From Gammaproteobacteria bacterium (GTDB taxonomy: Bacteria; Pseudomonadota; Gammaproteobacteria; SZUA-152), in NCBI GenBank assembly GCA_022627515.1, contig JAKEGK010000051.1, forward strand, positions 1 through 47,304: DNA of 47,304 nt, in the 5' to 3' direction. A program made the translations under genes and the position numbers. Of the stretch, positions 27,106 through 36,495 are shown piece after piece (within the stretch, counting starts at the first letter, position 1; every line of letters begins with the position of its first letter). The notes beneath the pieces are model-generated. The model did no database searches. It saw only the letters and a list, made by a program, of their open reading frames with translations, and was not told the origin of the DNA.

Positions 27106-27777
27106 GTGGACGTTTATACAACGGAAGATGAACAAATTGCTGCCATTAAAAAATGGTGGAAAGAAAACTGGCTGTCGTTATTTGGCGGCATACTGATAGG
27201 CGCCGGCATCCTGTTTGGCTGGAAATACTGGAATGATTCAAAAAACTTTCACACCGAGTCAGCGTCTGTCGAATACGAAGCGATGATTCAATCATTGGCG
27301 AAAAACCAGCTGGAGGAATCTTCCAGCCATGCCGCCACGCTGTTAGGGCAGTATGCGGATACGCCTTATGCGGGTCTCGCCGCGTTGACTATGGCGAAAA
27401 TCAAGGCCGACAAGGATGACCTGGTTGCCGCGAAATCCCATTTGCGCTGGGCAATGGATAATGTGCAGCAACAGGAAGTAAAAACCGAAGCGCAGATACG
27501 TCTGGCAAGAATCCTGTTAGCCGAGGGAAAGCACGATGAAGCCTTGCAGCAAGTCAGCAATATTCAGTTGTCTCCGTATAAAGCCGTGGTGGAAGAATTG
27601 AAAGGCGACATTTATGTCGCCAAAGGCGATATCGTGAATGCGCGCACCGCGTACTCGCTTGCTTTGGCGGAACTGGACCAGTCAACATCCGGAGCTGCGC
27701 CGCGCGCGCGAAATTTCATCCAGATCAAGCTGGACGATCTGGGTGAAGTTCCTAGACCTGGTGGAGAAGCGTCATAA
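27106..27777 (+). CDS. yfgM: YfgM family ancillary translocon/chaperone protein
   Basis: A 223-residue membrane-anchored TPR-like protein. After a short cytoplasmic N-terminus (VYTTEDEQIAAIKKWWKENW), one transmembrane helix at about 23-40 leads to a periplasmic helical domain. E. coli YfgM binds PpiD at the SecYEG translocon and helps pass on secreted proteins. The start is GTG at 27106, with GGAG nearby. Its TAA overlaps the bamB start by one base, the usual arrangement between hisS and bamB. Confidence 0.93.
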   Translation: MDVYTTEDEQIAAIKKWWKENWLSLFGGILIGAGILFGWKYWNDSKNFHTESASVEYEAMIQSLAKNQLEESSSHAATLLGQYADTPYAGLAALTMAKIKADKDDLVAAKSHLRWAMDNVQQQEVKTEAQIRLARILLAEGKHDEALQQVSNIQLSPYKAVVEELKGDIYVAKGDIVNARTAYSLALAELDQSTSGAAPRARNFIQIKLDDLGEVPRPGGEAS

Positions 27778-28970
27778 TGCGGTTGGCATTAATCCTGTGC
27801 GCGGCTTTGTCAATTTCAGCGTGCGTTAACACCGGTAAAAAAGAGTATCCCAAACTGGAGCAGGTGAGCGCCAGGGCGGCGGTTGTGCCCTTATGGGTGG
27901 CCAAGGTCGGGGAAAAAAGCGAGCGGCAACATCGGCAGCTGTCAGTCGCAGTAACCGGCGAGCGGGTATATGCCGCGAGTCAGGCAGGAAAAATCATGGC
28001 GCTGCGGCAAAGCGACGGTCAGGTTCTTTGGACAAACGCCATCATGGATTCGATTTCTTCCGGCCCGGTCGTCGACAGTAACCTTCTCTATGTGGGGACA
28101 ATCGATGCGCACGTGTTTGCGTTGAATGCCGATTCCGGCGATATCGTGTGGCAGGGAGACGTATCAAGTGAAGTCCTGGCCAATCCCGTGATTAGTGAAA
28201 ACCTGGTATTTATTCAAACCATTGACGGCAAGCTTGCCGCTCTGGATAAAAATACCGGGGAAAAGATCTGGACGGATGCGCGGGAGGTGCCTGCATTGAC
28301 ACTGCGGGGAACTAGTTCCCCTGTGATAGTTAACGATAAAGTTATTGCCGGCTTTGCCAACGGCAAGCTCGTTGCCCTGCAAAAAGCCACGGGAAAAAAA
28401 CTATGGGAGTCAGTAGTTGGTCTTCCCGGTGGCCGGACCGACCTGCAGCGGATGGTGGACATCGATGGCTTGCTTCAGGCCGATAACGATGAGGTGTATG
28501 CGGTTACCTATCAAGGGCGCATAGCGGCGGTGTCGGTCGAAAATGGCCGGACCATCTGGACGCGGGACATGTCATCGTATAATGGTATTGTCATGGACTA
28601 TACCCAGCTCTATATCACGGACGTGAATGGCTATGTTTGGGCGCTCGACCGGCGCAGCGGGGCCACAATTTGGCGTCAGGGCGCATTGCAGGACCGGGAT
28701 GTCAGCAATCCGGTGATTGTGAATAATGCATTGGCAGTTGCCGATGGCGCCGGATTTGTGCATTGGCTGGCAAAGGAGGACGGTGGTTTTATTGCGCGCA
28801 ATGACCTTATGCAAATCTATAATCAGGCATACCATAACTGGGGTGATGAAGACCGCCAGGAACTTGATTTCGGTGTCAGTGGCGCCCTGGAAGCCGTTAA
28901 TGACAGGCTTTATGTCAGGAACAACATGGGTGCATTATCCGTTTTCCAGGTGTCCACACCAGTCAAATAA
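27777..28970 (+). CDS. bamB: Outer-membrane assembly lipoprotein BamB
   Basis: A 397-residue lipoprotein of the BAM complex that inserts beta-barrel proteins. The signal peptide ends at ISAC (Cys16). The rest is an eight-bladed propeller built of repeated Trp-rich units such as ALRQSDGQVLWTNAI, ALNADSGDIVWQGDV, ALDKNTGEKIWTDA and ALDRRSGATIWRQGA. It lies in the standard order before der, separated by 25 bp. Confidence 0.96.
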   Translation: MRLALILCAALSISACVNTGKKEYPKLEQVSARAAVVPLWVAKVGEKSERQHRQLSVAVTGERVYAASQAGKIMALRQSDGQVLWTNAIMDSISSGPVVDSNLLYVGTIDAHVFALNADSGDIVWQGDVSSEVLANPVISENLVFIQTIDGKLAALDKNTGEKIWTDAREVPALTLRGTSSPVIVNDKVIAGFANGKLVALQKATGKKLWESVVGLPGGRTDLQRMVDIDGLLQADNDEVYAVTYQGRIAAVSVENGRTIWTRDMSSYNGIVMDYTQLYITDVNGYVWALDRRSGATIWRQGALQDRDVSNPVIVNNALAVADGAGFVHWLAKEDGGFIARNDLMQIYNQAYHNWGDEDRQELDFGVSGALEAVNDRLYVRNNMGALSVFQVSTPVK

Positions 28971-28995
28971 TTTTCGCCGTAAAACTGCCTAGATC

Positions 28996-30387
28996 ATGAA
29001 ACCTGTAATTGCCCTGGTTGGCCGGTCCAATGTCGGAAAATCCACCTTATTTAACTGCCTTACCCGCAGCCGGGACGCGCTGGTTGCGGATGAGCCTGGG
29101 CTCACGCGTGACCGCAAATACGGGGAAGGAAAGATCAATAACCTGGGGTTTATCGTTATTGATACCGGCGGATTGAATGACGGGGCAGCCGGTCTGGAAA
29201 GCCTGATGGCCGAGCAGGTATGGCAGGCTGTCAGTGAAGCGAACCTGGTGTTTTTTCTCACCGATGCGCGTCAGGGTCTAAGCGCAGCTGATGAAGATAT
29301 CGCGAAAAAGCTGCGCCGGACCGGGAAACCAGTCCGGCTTGTGGTGAACAAAATCGACGGACTAAACCCGGATGCAGTGTTGCCGGAGTTTCATTCCCTG
29401 GGCCTGGGGGAGCCCATCCCGATCAGCGCCGCCAACAACTATGGAGTGACCTCGTTGATACAGTCTGCGCTCGGTGAGGAGGCCGTTGCGGAGGAAGCAT
29501 CCGATCAACCTGAAGGAATCCGCATCGCTGTCGTAGGCAAGCCCAATGTGGGCAAGTCCACTCTTGTCAATCGTATTCTGGGCGAAGAACGGGTTTTAGT
29601 ATTTGATATGCCGGGCACCACCCGGGACAGTATCTATATTCCATTTACCAGGGAAGATCAGGCCTATGTGTTGATTGACACCGCGGGGGTGCGGCGCCGG
29701 GGCCGTATCGATGACAAGTTTGAGAAATTCAGCGTTGTTAAAACTCTGCAGGCGATTGAGCATGCGCATGTGGTGATTCTGGTGATTGACGCGCAGGAAG
29801 GGATTACTGATCAGGATGCGCATTTGCTGGGATATGTCCTGGATGCCGGGCGGGCGCTCGTCATTGCCGTGAACAAATGGGACGGATTAACCCAGGACCA
29901 ACGCAGCCGCGTGAAAAGCGAACTGGATCGAAAATTAAAGTTCTGTGATTTTGCCGACGTGCTCTACATATCGGCGCTGCACGGTACGGGGGTCGGCAAC
30001 CTGTTCAAACCGGTGCTGCAGGCCTATCATTCCGCGGTGATCGACGTGGCAACGTCGAAACTGACCAGGATTCTGGAAAGCGCTGTTGAGGCGCACCAAC
30101 CTCCACTGGTGAAAGGCCGCCGCATCAAACTCCGCTATGCGCATCAGGGCGGGCGCAATCCGCCGGTTATCGTGATACACGGTAACCAGACGGAAAAATT
30201 GCCGCTCATGTACCAGCGGTACCTGATGAACTATTTTATTGAAACCCTGCAATTGAAAGGAACGCCCATACGCGTTGAGTTTGTTACCGGGGAAAATCCC
30301 TATAAAGGGAAACGTAATCCGTTAACCAGGCGTCAGATAGACCGGAAAAAACGGCTTAGAAAACATGTTAGAAGAGCCAAAACCTGA
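28996..30387 (+). CDS. der: Ribosome-associated double GTPase Der (EngA)
   Basis: A 463-residue GTPase with two G domains in tandem, needed for 50S ribosome assembly. The first P loop is GRSNVGKS (9-16) with DTGG and NKID; the second is GKPNVGKS with DTAG and NKWD. A KH-like C-terminal domain contains [15 protein letters not shown] and [12 protein letters not shown] and ends in a basic tail. It closes the conserved rlmN-to-der run. Confidence 0.97.
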   Translation: MKPVIALVGRSNVGKSTLFNCLTRSRDALVADEPGLTRDRKYGEGKINNLGFIVIDTGGLNDGAAGLESLMAEQVWQAVSEANLVFFLTDARQGLSAADEDIAKKLRRTGKPVRLVVNKIDGLNPDAVLPEFHSLGLGEPIPISAANNYGVTSLIQSALGEEAVAEEASDQPEGIRIAVVGKPNVGKSTLVNRILGEERVLVFDMPGTTRDSIYIPFTREDQAYVLIDTAGVRRRGRIDDKFEKFSVVKTLQAIEHAHVVILVIDAQEGITDQDAHLLGYVLDAGRALVIAVNKWDGLTQDQRSRVKSELDRKLKFCDFADVLYISALHGTGVGNLFKPVLQAYHSAVIDVATSKLTRILESAVEAHQPPLVKGRRIKLRYAHQGGRNPPVIVIHGNQTEKLPLMYQRYLMNYFIETLQLKGTPIRVEFVTGENPYKGKRNPLTRRQIDRKKRLRKHVRRAKT

Positions 30388-30711
30388 TTGCTGTGTATTC
30401 ATTAAAATATTCATTAGTTGCAGCGGTTTGTTTTATCCAGACGGTTGTAACACATTTGTCTGACTTCCGCGCAATATTACGCCGCATTGTGTGAAGCTTG
30501 CTCATGCGTCATGTCGGATTATCTTACAATATTAAAAGCCGGTAACAACGTACCTCTGCCAACTTATTGAAAGGCGGCCGGTTAATTTGCGTGGTATGAA
30601 TATTGTATCGTGTCAATCGTTGTGGAGATGATTTTAGGGGAGAGATAGAAGAATTTTCACAACGATGCTGGAGTTCTCCAGTGAAAGTTTGACGTTCCAT
30701 GTACTTGTCTT
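30388..30711 (+). ncRNA. Non-coding stretch after der, possible small RNA or long 3' leader to a terminator
   Basis: No gene fits this 324-bp stretch. It contains a small perfect hairpin CTGGAGTTCTCCAG (30668-30681), several GGA triplets near 30624-30672, and leads into a strong plus-strand terminator at 30712. A terminator more than 300 bp past der suggests either a long der 3' end or a separate short transcript. A TACAAT box is at 30525-30530, but no convincing -35 accompanies it. Confidence 0.3.
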
Positions 30712-30742
30712 AAAGCCCCGCTTTGCGGGGCTTTGTTTTTTC
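30712..30742 (+). terminator. Strong rho-independent terminator
   Basis: A perfect 10-bp stem AAAGCCCCGC / GCGGGGCTTT with a TTT loop (30712-30734) is followed by GTTTTTT. The T-tract lies on the plus strand, so it ends transcription coming from the der side. The minus-strand side reads TTTAAG, a poor tract, so it may only partly stop transcripts from the porin gene. Confidence 0.85.
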
Positions 30743-30765
30743 CATCCCGCTTCCCAGGCAAATTA

Positions 30766-31815
30766 CTAAAATTCCGCGGCAAGCTGCATAGTGATTGACG
30801 AACCGGAATTGCCGGTACCAAGCTTGGTGGTTGCATAATCGGAGTCATTGGCGTATTCAAATGCCAGTACCGTCGCTTCATCGATTCGGTATGAGGTGGC
30901 GACGAGAAAACGGGTTTCGGGCAGAAAACCGGCCATATCAACGCTGTTTTGAACGCCCGCTGCAAGATTCCAGTTGTCCGTGAAGCTGTACGCCAGTTCC
31001 AGGTTGGCGGCGCTGGGTTTGCTTTTTTGCGCGGCGTATATCTCTCCCGCGGCAAATTCCTTGGTTGCCGCCGCCAGTTCGCCGATGAACTGAAATGAGC
31101 CCCATTCAAATATAAAGTGCGCCATCATGCCGGGAACATATTCTGTCACTTCCGTCACGCCGTCATCGGGAACAGGATCATTGTCGCTTATGATTCCACT
31201 TAAACCATCGGATTCAGCAATGTTGTTGATATAACCAAAACCAATATCGAAACTGATCGATTCACCTTCAAAGCTGTAACCCACTTCTATGCCAACATTA
31301 TCGATGGTGTCATCGCCTCCGGCTTCCACCAGATCGCCATTGAAAAGATAGAGTGCAGCGCGAAAACTTTTTTCATACCCAATGGTAAAGGCGGATTCCC
31401 GGGTCTCGGCGATTTCCAATGTGAGGGGATCAGAAATCATGTTGGATTCGAACGCGCCAAACGGAACGTAGAGTTGTCCCAGCCGGAAAAAGAACGAACT
31501 TATAAACGGATTTCCGAACTCAATATAACCGTTGTCGACTTCCAGATCGGTAGCGTCTTGTTCATAGAGCAGGGAAACATGCGCGCCGAACCACTCGCTC
31601 AATTCCGAATTCAGCGCAATTTCCACGGTAGCCTGCACAATATCGTTGGAACTGTTGCCTTCAAAGTCTTCAGCAATTCCGACTTCAGCTTCCAGCACTC
31701 CACTTATTTCCGTACTGGCGGCCAGCGAGTGATTGGGAATTAATACTGCAGCAAAGACAGAGGTGTAAAAACTCCAGATACTGATGGCGGATATTTTCCC
31801 GCTTCGAAAATACAT
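30766..31815 (-). CDS. LbtU-like outer-membrane porin
   Basis: A 349-residue predicted outer-membrane beta-barrel. The ATG at 31813-31815 follows AAGGAGG with a 5-nt gap, so it is preferred over the ATG at 31869. A signal peptide (about 1-33) ends near NHSLAAS. Alternating polar and hydrophobic strands follow, and the last residue is Phe (MQLAAEF), as in barrel proteins. Segments such as VSLLYEQD, FRLGQLYVPFGAFESNM, LTLEIAETRESAFTIGYE and DTIDNVGIEVGYSF resemble the LbtU siderophore porin of Legionella. Its ligand here is unknown, and I see no Fur box nearby. Confidence 0.7.
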   Translation of the reverse strand: MYFRSGKISAISIWSFYTSVFAAVLIPNHSLAASTEISGVLEAEVGIAEDFEGNSSNDIVQATVEIALNSELSEWFGAHVSLLYEQDATDLEVDNGYIEFGNPFISSFFFRLGQLYVPFGAFESNMISDPLTLEIAETRESAFTIGYEKSFRAALYLFNGDLVEAGGDDTIDNVGIEVGYSFEGESISFDIGFGYINNIAESDGLSGIISDNDPVPDDGVTEVTEYVPGMMAHFIFEWGSFQFIGELAAATKEFAAGEIYAAQKSKPSAANLELAYSFTDNWNLAAGVQNSVDMAGFLPETRFLVATSYRIDEATVLAFEYANDSDYATTKLGTGNSGSSITMQLAAEF

Positions 31816-32108
31816 CGAAACCTCCTTACCCATTATTTTTTTTACGCGTGTGCCCCACACGGTCCCCATTGATTTTTATTCGTGACGCAGTCCTTTGCGC
31901 CGCGTAAATTTATTCGATAACACAAATCTTGTCAGTTTACTGATATTTTGACTGCGATTATAAGGGCAAAATTAAAATGATTCATACAAAAATTTCCAAG
32001 GTGTAACAAAGCAAATCGGGCCATAAGGACCGATTTTCAGAAATTTCAACAAGTTCTATTCAGCTGCGATGCGCCTTGCTGTTATTGTTAGCGCGCAGTG
32101 GCGGATTG
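31816..32108. other. AT-rich gap upstream of the porin gene
   Basis: It must hold the porin promoter on the minus strand, but I cannot assign -35 and -10 boxes with confidence. At 32013-32036 a 7-bp stem AAATCGG / CCGATTT with a 10-nt loop lies about 75 bp past the broken gene's end and could be its weak terminator. Confidence 0.35.
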
Positions 32109-32603
32109 CTATTCCAGATATCCCGGGTGTACGAGTACTTCGGACAATTCCGCAACTACTTGCTCAAGATGTTCTTTGTTACCATCGGTTTTGTATTTGG
32201 TGAGCGCGATATATGTCGTTGGCGGATGAATGACCGCGTCAATCAGATTACCCACCTGGCCAAAATGGTCATCTTTTACTTCGTAACCATTCTTTTTTAA
32301 CTCGCCGCCATGATGCCATTTTTCTTCGATTTCACTCAGGCTCAATTGTTTCATACTTTCCGAGTTCGAAGTGATCTATTCAAGGATATTTTTCTCTTTC
32401 GGATGTTTATTTGCGTAATCATTGCAGGCAGCGACGCCGATTTGCACCAGTTTATCCTGTTGCGCAATGAGCTGATCAATATCCTTTACATGCCCGTTCT
32501 GCGCCTGTCTGATTGTGTACTCCGCAAGGGGTTTATACTCCGCCAGATCTGCCGCGGATACGGCTGTAATATGTCCAAAAATCAGCAAAACGCTTTCATT
32601 GTT
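32109..32603 (-). pseudogene. Broken gene for a small exported protein of unknown function
   Basis: Two pieces in one frame are separated by a single TAG (32376-32378). The upper piece, from about 32588, contains SAADLAEYKPLAEYTIRQAQ and ends KEKNILE. After the stop the frame continues ITSNSESMKQLSLSEIEEKW and runs 81 residues past the internal Met to 32109. Together they would make one periplasmic helical protein of about 155 residues, resembling unnamed proteobacterial exported proteins I recall. The 5' end is also damaged: an ATG at 32601-32603 opens MKAF but then reads TGC TGA. One more T in the TTTT run would give a normal signal peptide, MKAFLLIFGHITAVSA. The lower piece could still be translated from Met 32354. 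Confidence 0.7.
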
Positions 32604-33119
32604 TTGTAGATACCTTGCGTAACATGCCCTCCAGGTAAATTATTGGTAAAGTTCTTTTGCGTAATTTGATCGCACCCGTTATTAGGATCGTTGTGGATAG
32701 TTAGTAACATCAAGAAGGTTAATGCGTCATAATCACAGCCACTAACCAAGAGTTGTATTTGCATCCTGCATTTATCGTTACATTCGTTTGTAAAACGTAT
32801 GAACCGGTCAAGTGGAATAATATTGACAAAACTGCTGGTCTTTACTCTTGCTGGAAAATGATGCTACCCGTGGAAATAATTAAGTGTCAAGCAGAGAAAA
32901 AGCCGGGATAAGAGCACCGTTTGCAGTACTTACGCAGCATGCGTAGGTAGCAATGATGGCTTAAGCCGGGCGGATGGACTGAGTGTCGTCAATTGAATAG
33001 TTCTACTTTGTTACATTAAATAGCCGTGCGGGATTGTTCATTAATATAAATTAAAGTAACAAAGTAGAAATAGTTAGTTGTTCAGAAGTTTCTTACAACC
33101 TGCAATTTCTATTCATTGA
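32604..33119. other. 516-bp AT-rich non-coding stretch with inverted repeats
   Basis: No convincing gene is here. It contains a hairpin at 32927-32949 (TACGCA / TGCGTA core, tri-loop GCA, extended by three further pairs and one wobble) and the 14-bp inverted repeat at 33001-33069. A 17-mer at 33082-33098 recurs inverted at 41503-41519. A 60-codon frame at 32582-32764 on the minus strand does not look like a gene. Confidence 0.5.
33001..33069. repeat. Perfect 14-bp inverted repeat downstream of zwf
   Basis: TTCTACTTTGTTAC (33001-33014) and GTAACAAAGTAGAA (33056-33069) are perfect inverted copies around a 41-bp AT-rich centre. It lies 51 bp past the zwf stop. It could fold as a 3' stem-loop of the zwf transcript, but there is no T-tract, so a simple terminator is unlikely. 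Confidence 0.6.
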
Positions 33120-34619
33120 TTAATCGCCATCACCGTTAGGACTCAGGGAATGACGCCAGAACTGGTCTTCTCGTACAAACAGTTTGCGCGTTTCCTGCGG
33201 ACCCCATGTGCCGGCAGCGTAGGTATGAATGTAGTCACGGTCGGTAGCCCAGACGCGTAAAATGGGATCCACCACCCGCCAGGCCCATTCCACCTCGTCA
33301 TAACGCAGATAAAGACTCTGATCGCCTTCAATAATATCCAGTAACAGACTTTCGTAAGCGTCCAGTTTTTCATTGGACTCATTACCCGAGAAGCTGGCAT
33401 CGAGGCTGATGGAGCGTGGCATCATGGTCAGGCCGGGTTCCTTGACCTGTAATTCGATGCGCACGCATTCCTGCGGCTGGATACCCAATAAAATCCAGTC
33501 GGGCTTTAAACGGTCCACAACGGTGTTGCGGAACAGATGTTGCGGCGGATGTTTGAAACGGATGCTGATGGCGGACTGGGTTTGCGCCAGGCGTTTTCCG
33601 GTGCGCAAAAAAAACGGAACATCACGCCAGCGCCAGTTATCGATATAGAATTTATGCGCCGAATAGGTTTCCGTCGTGCTGTTAGGCGCAACGCCCTTTT
33701 CCTCCAGGTAACTGTTAACTTTCTGCCCATTCACCATGCCGCTCGAATATTGCGCCCGGAATGACATGGCCCGTACTGCACTTTGCGATATGGGCCGGAT
33801 GGACTTGAGTACTTTCACCTTTTCGTCACGCAGGGCCTCGGCATCCATGCTGGCCGGCGGCTCCATGGCGACCAGAGTTAGCAATTGTAATAAGTGGCTT
33901 TGCACCATGTCGCGAAGCGCGCCCGCGCTGTCATAGTAGTGGGCGCGGCTTTCTATGCCAGCGGTTTCCGAATGAGTGATTTGCACATGGTCAATGTAAT
34001 TACGATTCCACAATGGTTCCAGCATCACATTGGCAAAACGGAATACCAGAATGTTTTGCACAGTGCCTTTACCCAGATAATGGTCGATGCGGTAAACCTG
34101 GTCCTCACGCAGGTAACGATGCAGTTTGCGCTGCAGGATTTGCGCACTTTCCAGATCCGAGCCAAAAGGTTTTTCAATCACCACGCGCCGCCAGCCGTGA
34201 GAGTCATTAGTCAAACCGGATTCACCCAGTTTCTGGATTACCATGCCAAATTCTTCCGGCCGCAGCGCCATGTAAAACGCGGCATTGGCGGAGTAGTTGT
34301 TATCGGATTCCAGTGTCGTTTTTATGTTGCTATAAAGCGCGTCGTCGTTTAAATCACCTTGCATGTAACGCAGCCGCGACGCAAAGCGGTCATATACTTC
34401 ATTGTCAATTCCGCCGCGCACTTTATCTGCAATAAGATTCCTGACTTCTTGCCGCCAGGTTTCTGAATTCCATTCACTCCTTCCTAACGAAAGAATAAAT
34501 GAACCGTCCGGAATCTGGTGTTCCGCTTCCAGATGGTAGAGTGCCGGCATCAGCTTGTTACGGGAGAGATGACCGGTTGCACCAAAAATCACGAAGGTGC
34601 AAGGTTCGAGAATTTGCAT
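33120..34619 (-). CDS. zwf: Glucose-6-phosphate 1-dehydrogenase Zwf
   Basis: A 499-residue enzyme that oxidises glucose-6-phosphate to 6-phosphogluconolactone with NADP, the entry step of the oxidative pentose phosphate pathway. The nucleotide-binding loop is [18 protein letters not shown]. The substrate-binding motif [15 protein letters not shown] and the catalytic neighbourhood [14 protein letters not shown] are intact. It lies 24 bp downstream of gnd on the same strand, so the two are probably co-transcribed. No lactonase gene (pgl) lies beside them. Confidence 0.96.
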   Translation of the reverse strand: MQILEPCTFVIFGATGHLSRNKLMPALYHLEAEHQIPDGSFILSLGRSEWNSETWRQEVRNLIADKVRGGIDNEVYDRFASRLRYMQGDLNDDALYSNIKTTLESDNNYSANAAFYMALRPEEFGMVIQKLGESGLTNDSHGWRRVVIEKPFGSDLESAQILQRKLHRYLREDQVYRIDHYLGKGTVQNILVFRFANVMLEPLWNRNYIDHVQITHSETAGIESRAHYYDSAGALRDMVQSHLLQLLTLVAMEPPASMDAEALRDEKVKVLKSIRPISQSAVRAMSFRAQYSSGMVNGQKVNSYLEEKGVAPNSTTETYSAHKFYIDNWRWRDVPFFLRTGKRLAQTQSAISIRFKHPPQHLFRNTVVDRLKPDWILLGIQPQECVRIELQVKEPGLTMMPRSISLDASFSGNESNEKLDAYESLLLDIIEGDQSLYLRYDEVEWAWRVVDPILRVWATDRDYIHTYAAGTWGPQETRKLFVREDQFWRHSLSPNGDGD

Positions 34620-34643
34620 AAATTTATTGCTCCTGTCCGCCGC

Positions 34644-36071
34644 CTATCGTGCCGATTTGCGGCTTGTCCAATCGGTATGGAAAAACTCTCCGCGCGGTTT
34701 GTCAATGCGCTCATAGGTATGCGCGCCAAAGTAGTCGCGTTGCGCCTGAAGCAGATTGGCCGGCAGTAATGAGGTTCGATAACCGTCGTAAAACGCCAGC
34801 GCTGAGGAAAACGCGGGCGCCGGGATTCCGCGTTCAATGGCAAACTGAACAGCCTTGCGCCAGCCGGATTGCGTTTGTTCGACAGCGGTTTTGAAAAAAT
34901 CGTTCAATAATAAATTGTCCAGGTGCGGATCCGCATCGTAGGCCTGTTTAATGTTGCTGAGAAAACGGCTGCGAATAATGCATCCGCCACGCCAAACCAG
35001 CGCTATGTTGCCGTAATTAAGTTTCCATTGGTTCAGCTCCGAAGCCCGTTGCATCAGCATAAAGCCTTGCGCATAGGACATGATTTTTGACGCATACAAG
35101 GCGTCCTGAATGTACTGAATCATTTCCGGTTCATGGGACTGGCGGCTTTTTTCCGGGCCATGTAATACCTGGCTGGCATGGTCCCGTTGCGTTTTTAAGG
35201 ATGAAAGAAAACGGGCGAACACCGCTTCACCAATCAAGGTCAGGGGAATACCGGATTCCAGCGCATCAATGGCGGTCCACTTTCCTGTGCCTTTCTGGCC
35301 GGCGCTGTCCAGAATTTTGTCCACCAATGGCAGGCCATCATCGTCCCTGACACCCAGAATATCGGCGGTAATTTCGATCAGATAAGAATCCAGCACACCA
35401 TGTTGCCAGTCCTCAAATACCTGTTTTACCGCGTCGACCGGCAAGCCCAGGCCAAAGCGCAATAAATGGTAAGCTTCACAGATTAATTGCATATCGCCAT
35501 ATTCAATGCCGTTATGCACCATTTTTACATAGTGACCGGCGCCGCCGGCGCCAATCCACTCGCAGCAGGCAGCATCGCCCACTTTTGCCGCAATGTCCTG
35601 AAATATGCCGCTGATCTGTGGCCACGCTTCCTCATGTCCGCCGGGCATCAGGGAAGGTCCATGGCGCGCGCCTTCTTCGCCGCCGGATACCCCCAAGCCG
35701 ATGTAACGCATACCTTTGTTTTGCAGTTCATCACAACGGCGCTGCGTGTCGGTATAAAGAGAATTCCCGCCATCAATGATGATGTCGCCGGGCTCGAGGC
35801 AGGGCAGCAGGGATGTGATTATGTCATCCACGGCGGCGCCTGCTTTAACCATAAGCATGATTTTGCGCGGCCGCTTGATGCTTTGACAAAATTCCGCAAT
35901 GGATTTTGTGCCGGTAACACGGTGGTTGCGCCCCGCGCCCGCGAGAAATTCGTCAACCTTGTTCGGGCTGCGGTTGTAAACCGAAACGGTATAGCGGTGA
36001 TCAGAAAAATTCAGGACCAGGTTTTGCCCCATGACGGCAAGTCCCACCAATCCAATGTCGGCTTGTGACAT
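34644..36071 (-). CDS. gnd: 6-phosphogluconate dehydrogenase, decarboxylating (Gnd)
   Basis: A 475-residue enzyme that oxidises and decarboxylates 6-phosphogluconate to ribulose-5-phosphate, making NADPH. The Rossmann start is IGLVGLAVMGQNLVLNFSDH. Typical motifs follow: IIDGGNSLYTDTQRR, VSGGEEGARHGPSLMPGG, the catalytic HNGIEYGDMQLICEAY, and the C-terminal QRDYFGAHTYER. The length matches the long (E. coli-like) dimeric class. Its start follows AAGGG about 9 nt upstream. Confidence 0.96.
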   Translation of the reverse strand: MSQADIGLVGLAVMGQNLVLNFSDHRYTVSVYNRSPNKVDEFLAGAGRNHRVTGTKSIAEFCQSIKRPRKIMLMVKAGAAVDDIITSLLPCLEPGDIIIDGGNSLYTDTQRRCDELQNKGMRYIGLGVSGGEEGARHGPSLMPGGHEEAWPQISGIFQDIAAKVGDAACCEWIGAGGAGHYVKMVHNGIEYGDMQLICEAYHLLRFGLGLPVDAVKQVFEDWQHGVLDSYLIEITADILGVRDDDGLPLVDKILDSAGQKGTGKWTAIDALESGIPLTLIGEAVFARFLSSLKTQRDHASQVLHGPEKSRQSHEPEMIQYIQDALYASKIMSYAQGFMLMQRASELNQWKLNYGNIALVWRGGCIIRSRFLSNIKQAYDADPHLDNLLLNDFFKTAVEQTQSGWRKAVQFAIERGIPAPAFSSALAFYDGYRTSLLPANLLQAQRDYFGAHTYERIDKPRGEFFHTDWTSRKSAR

Positions 36072-36495
36072 AGTGAATCCCTTGTGTTGTTTTCCGGATT
36101 AAATTGTCAGGGTGAATAGATTTTGTACCGTGTTCCGGGAAGCTTTTCGTTGATTCAGCAAGAAAGCTCAAGCAATGACTGTTCCAGAATTGATAATAAA
36201 TTGACGAAAACGCCCGCGTGGTAATATTTCCACTCTCAAGTTTAGTTGTCTTGATGTAATCAATCAAAATACATTCGTCAGAGGTGAGAACAATTTATAC
36301 TCTGTTTGTATGTTAAATGTACTGGTTTGGGGCGCCGGGCTTGTGCATATTCATGGTTGCTTGCACTGCGAAGGTTACACCAGCAAGTTTTCGAATAGGG
36401 TATGGATGGGCGCAAAAAAAGACCGGCCGCTGTACTGAAGAGAAGTATAAATCCTGAAGGGTGGCGGCCGGTCTTTTGCTGTCAGTCAAACATAA
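36072..36495. other. 424-bp gap between gnd and the TlpA-like gene
   Basis: The right-hand part is the terminator of the TlpA-like gene. The left part must hold the gnd-zwf promoter on the minus strand, but no -35/-10 pair stands out. I see no other gene. Confidence 0.45.
36414..36477 (-). terminator. Rho-independent terminator of the TlpA-like gene
   Basis: A perfect 14-bp stem AAAAGACCGGCCGC / GCGGCCGGTCTTTT (36417-36430 and 36464-36477) encloses a 33-nt loop. Read on the minus strand it ends in a run of seven T, 19 bp past the TlpA-like stop codon. The loop is unusually long. Confidence 0.75.

Noticed and set aside
31960-32000. Fur box before the LbtU-like porin gene
   Set aside because: AAAATGATTCATA resembles part of a Fur site, but the full 19-bp palindrome is not there and the match is no better than AT-rich background.
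32376-32378. TAG as a pyrrolysine or other recoding codon
   Set aside because: Pyrrolysine use is not expected in gammaproteobacteria, no recoding structure is apparent, and the likely second lesion at the 5' end points to simple gene decay.
32582-32764. 60-codon minus-strand frame ending in MKAFC
   Set aside because: It ends just inside the damaged start of the pseudogene, has no ribosome site and no family resemblance; the MKAF part is better read as the lost signal peptide start.
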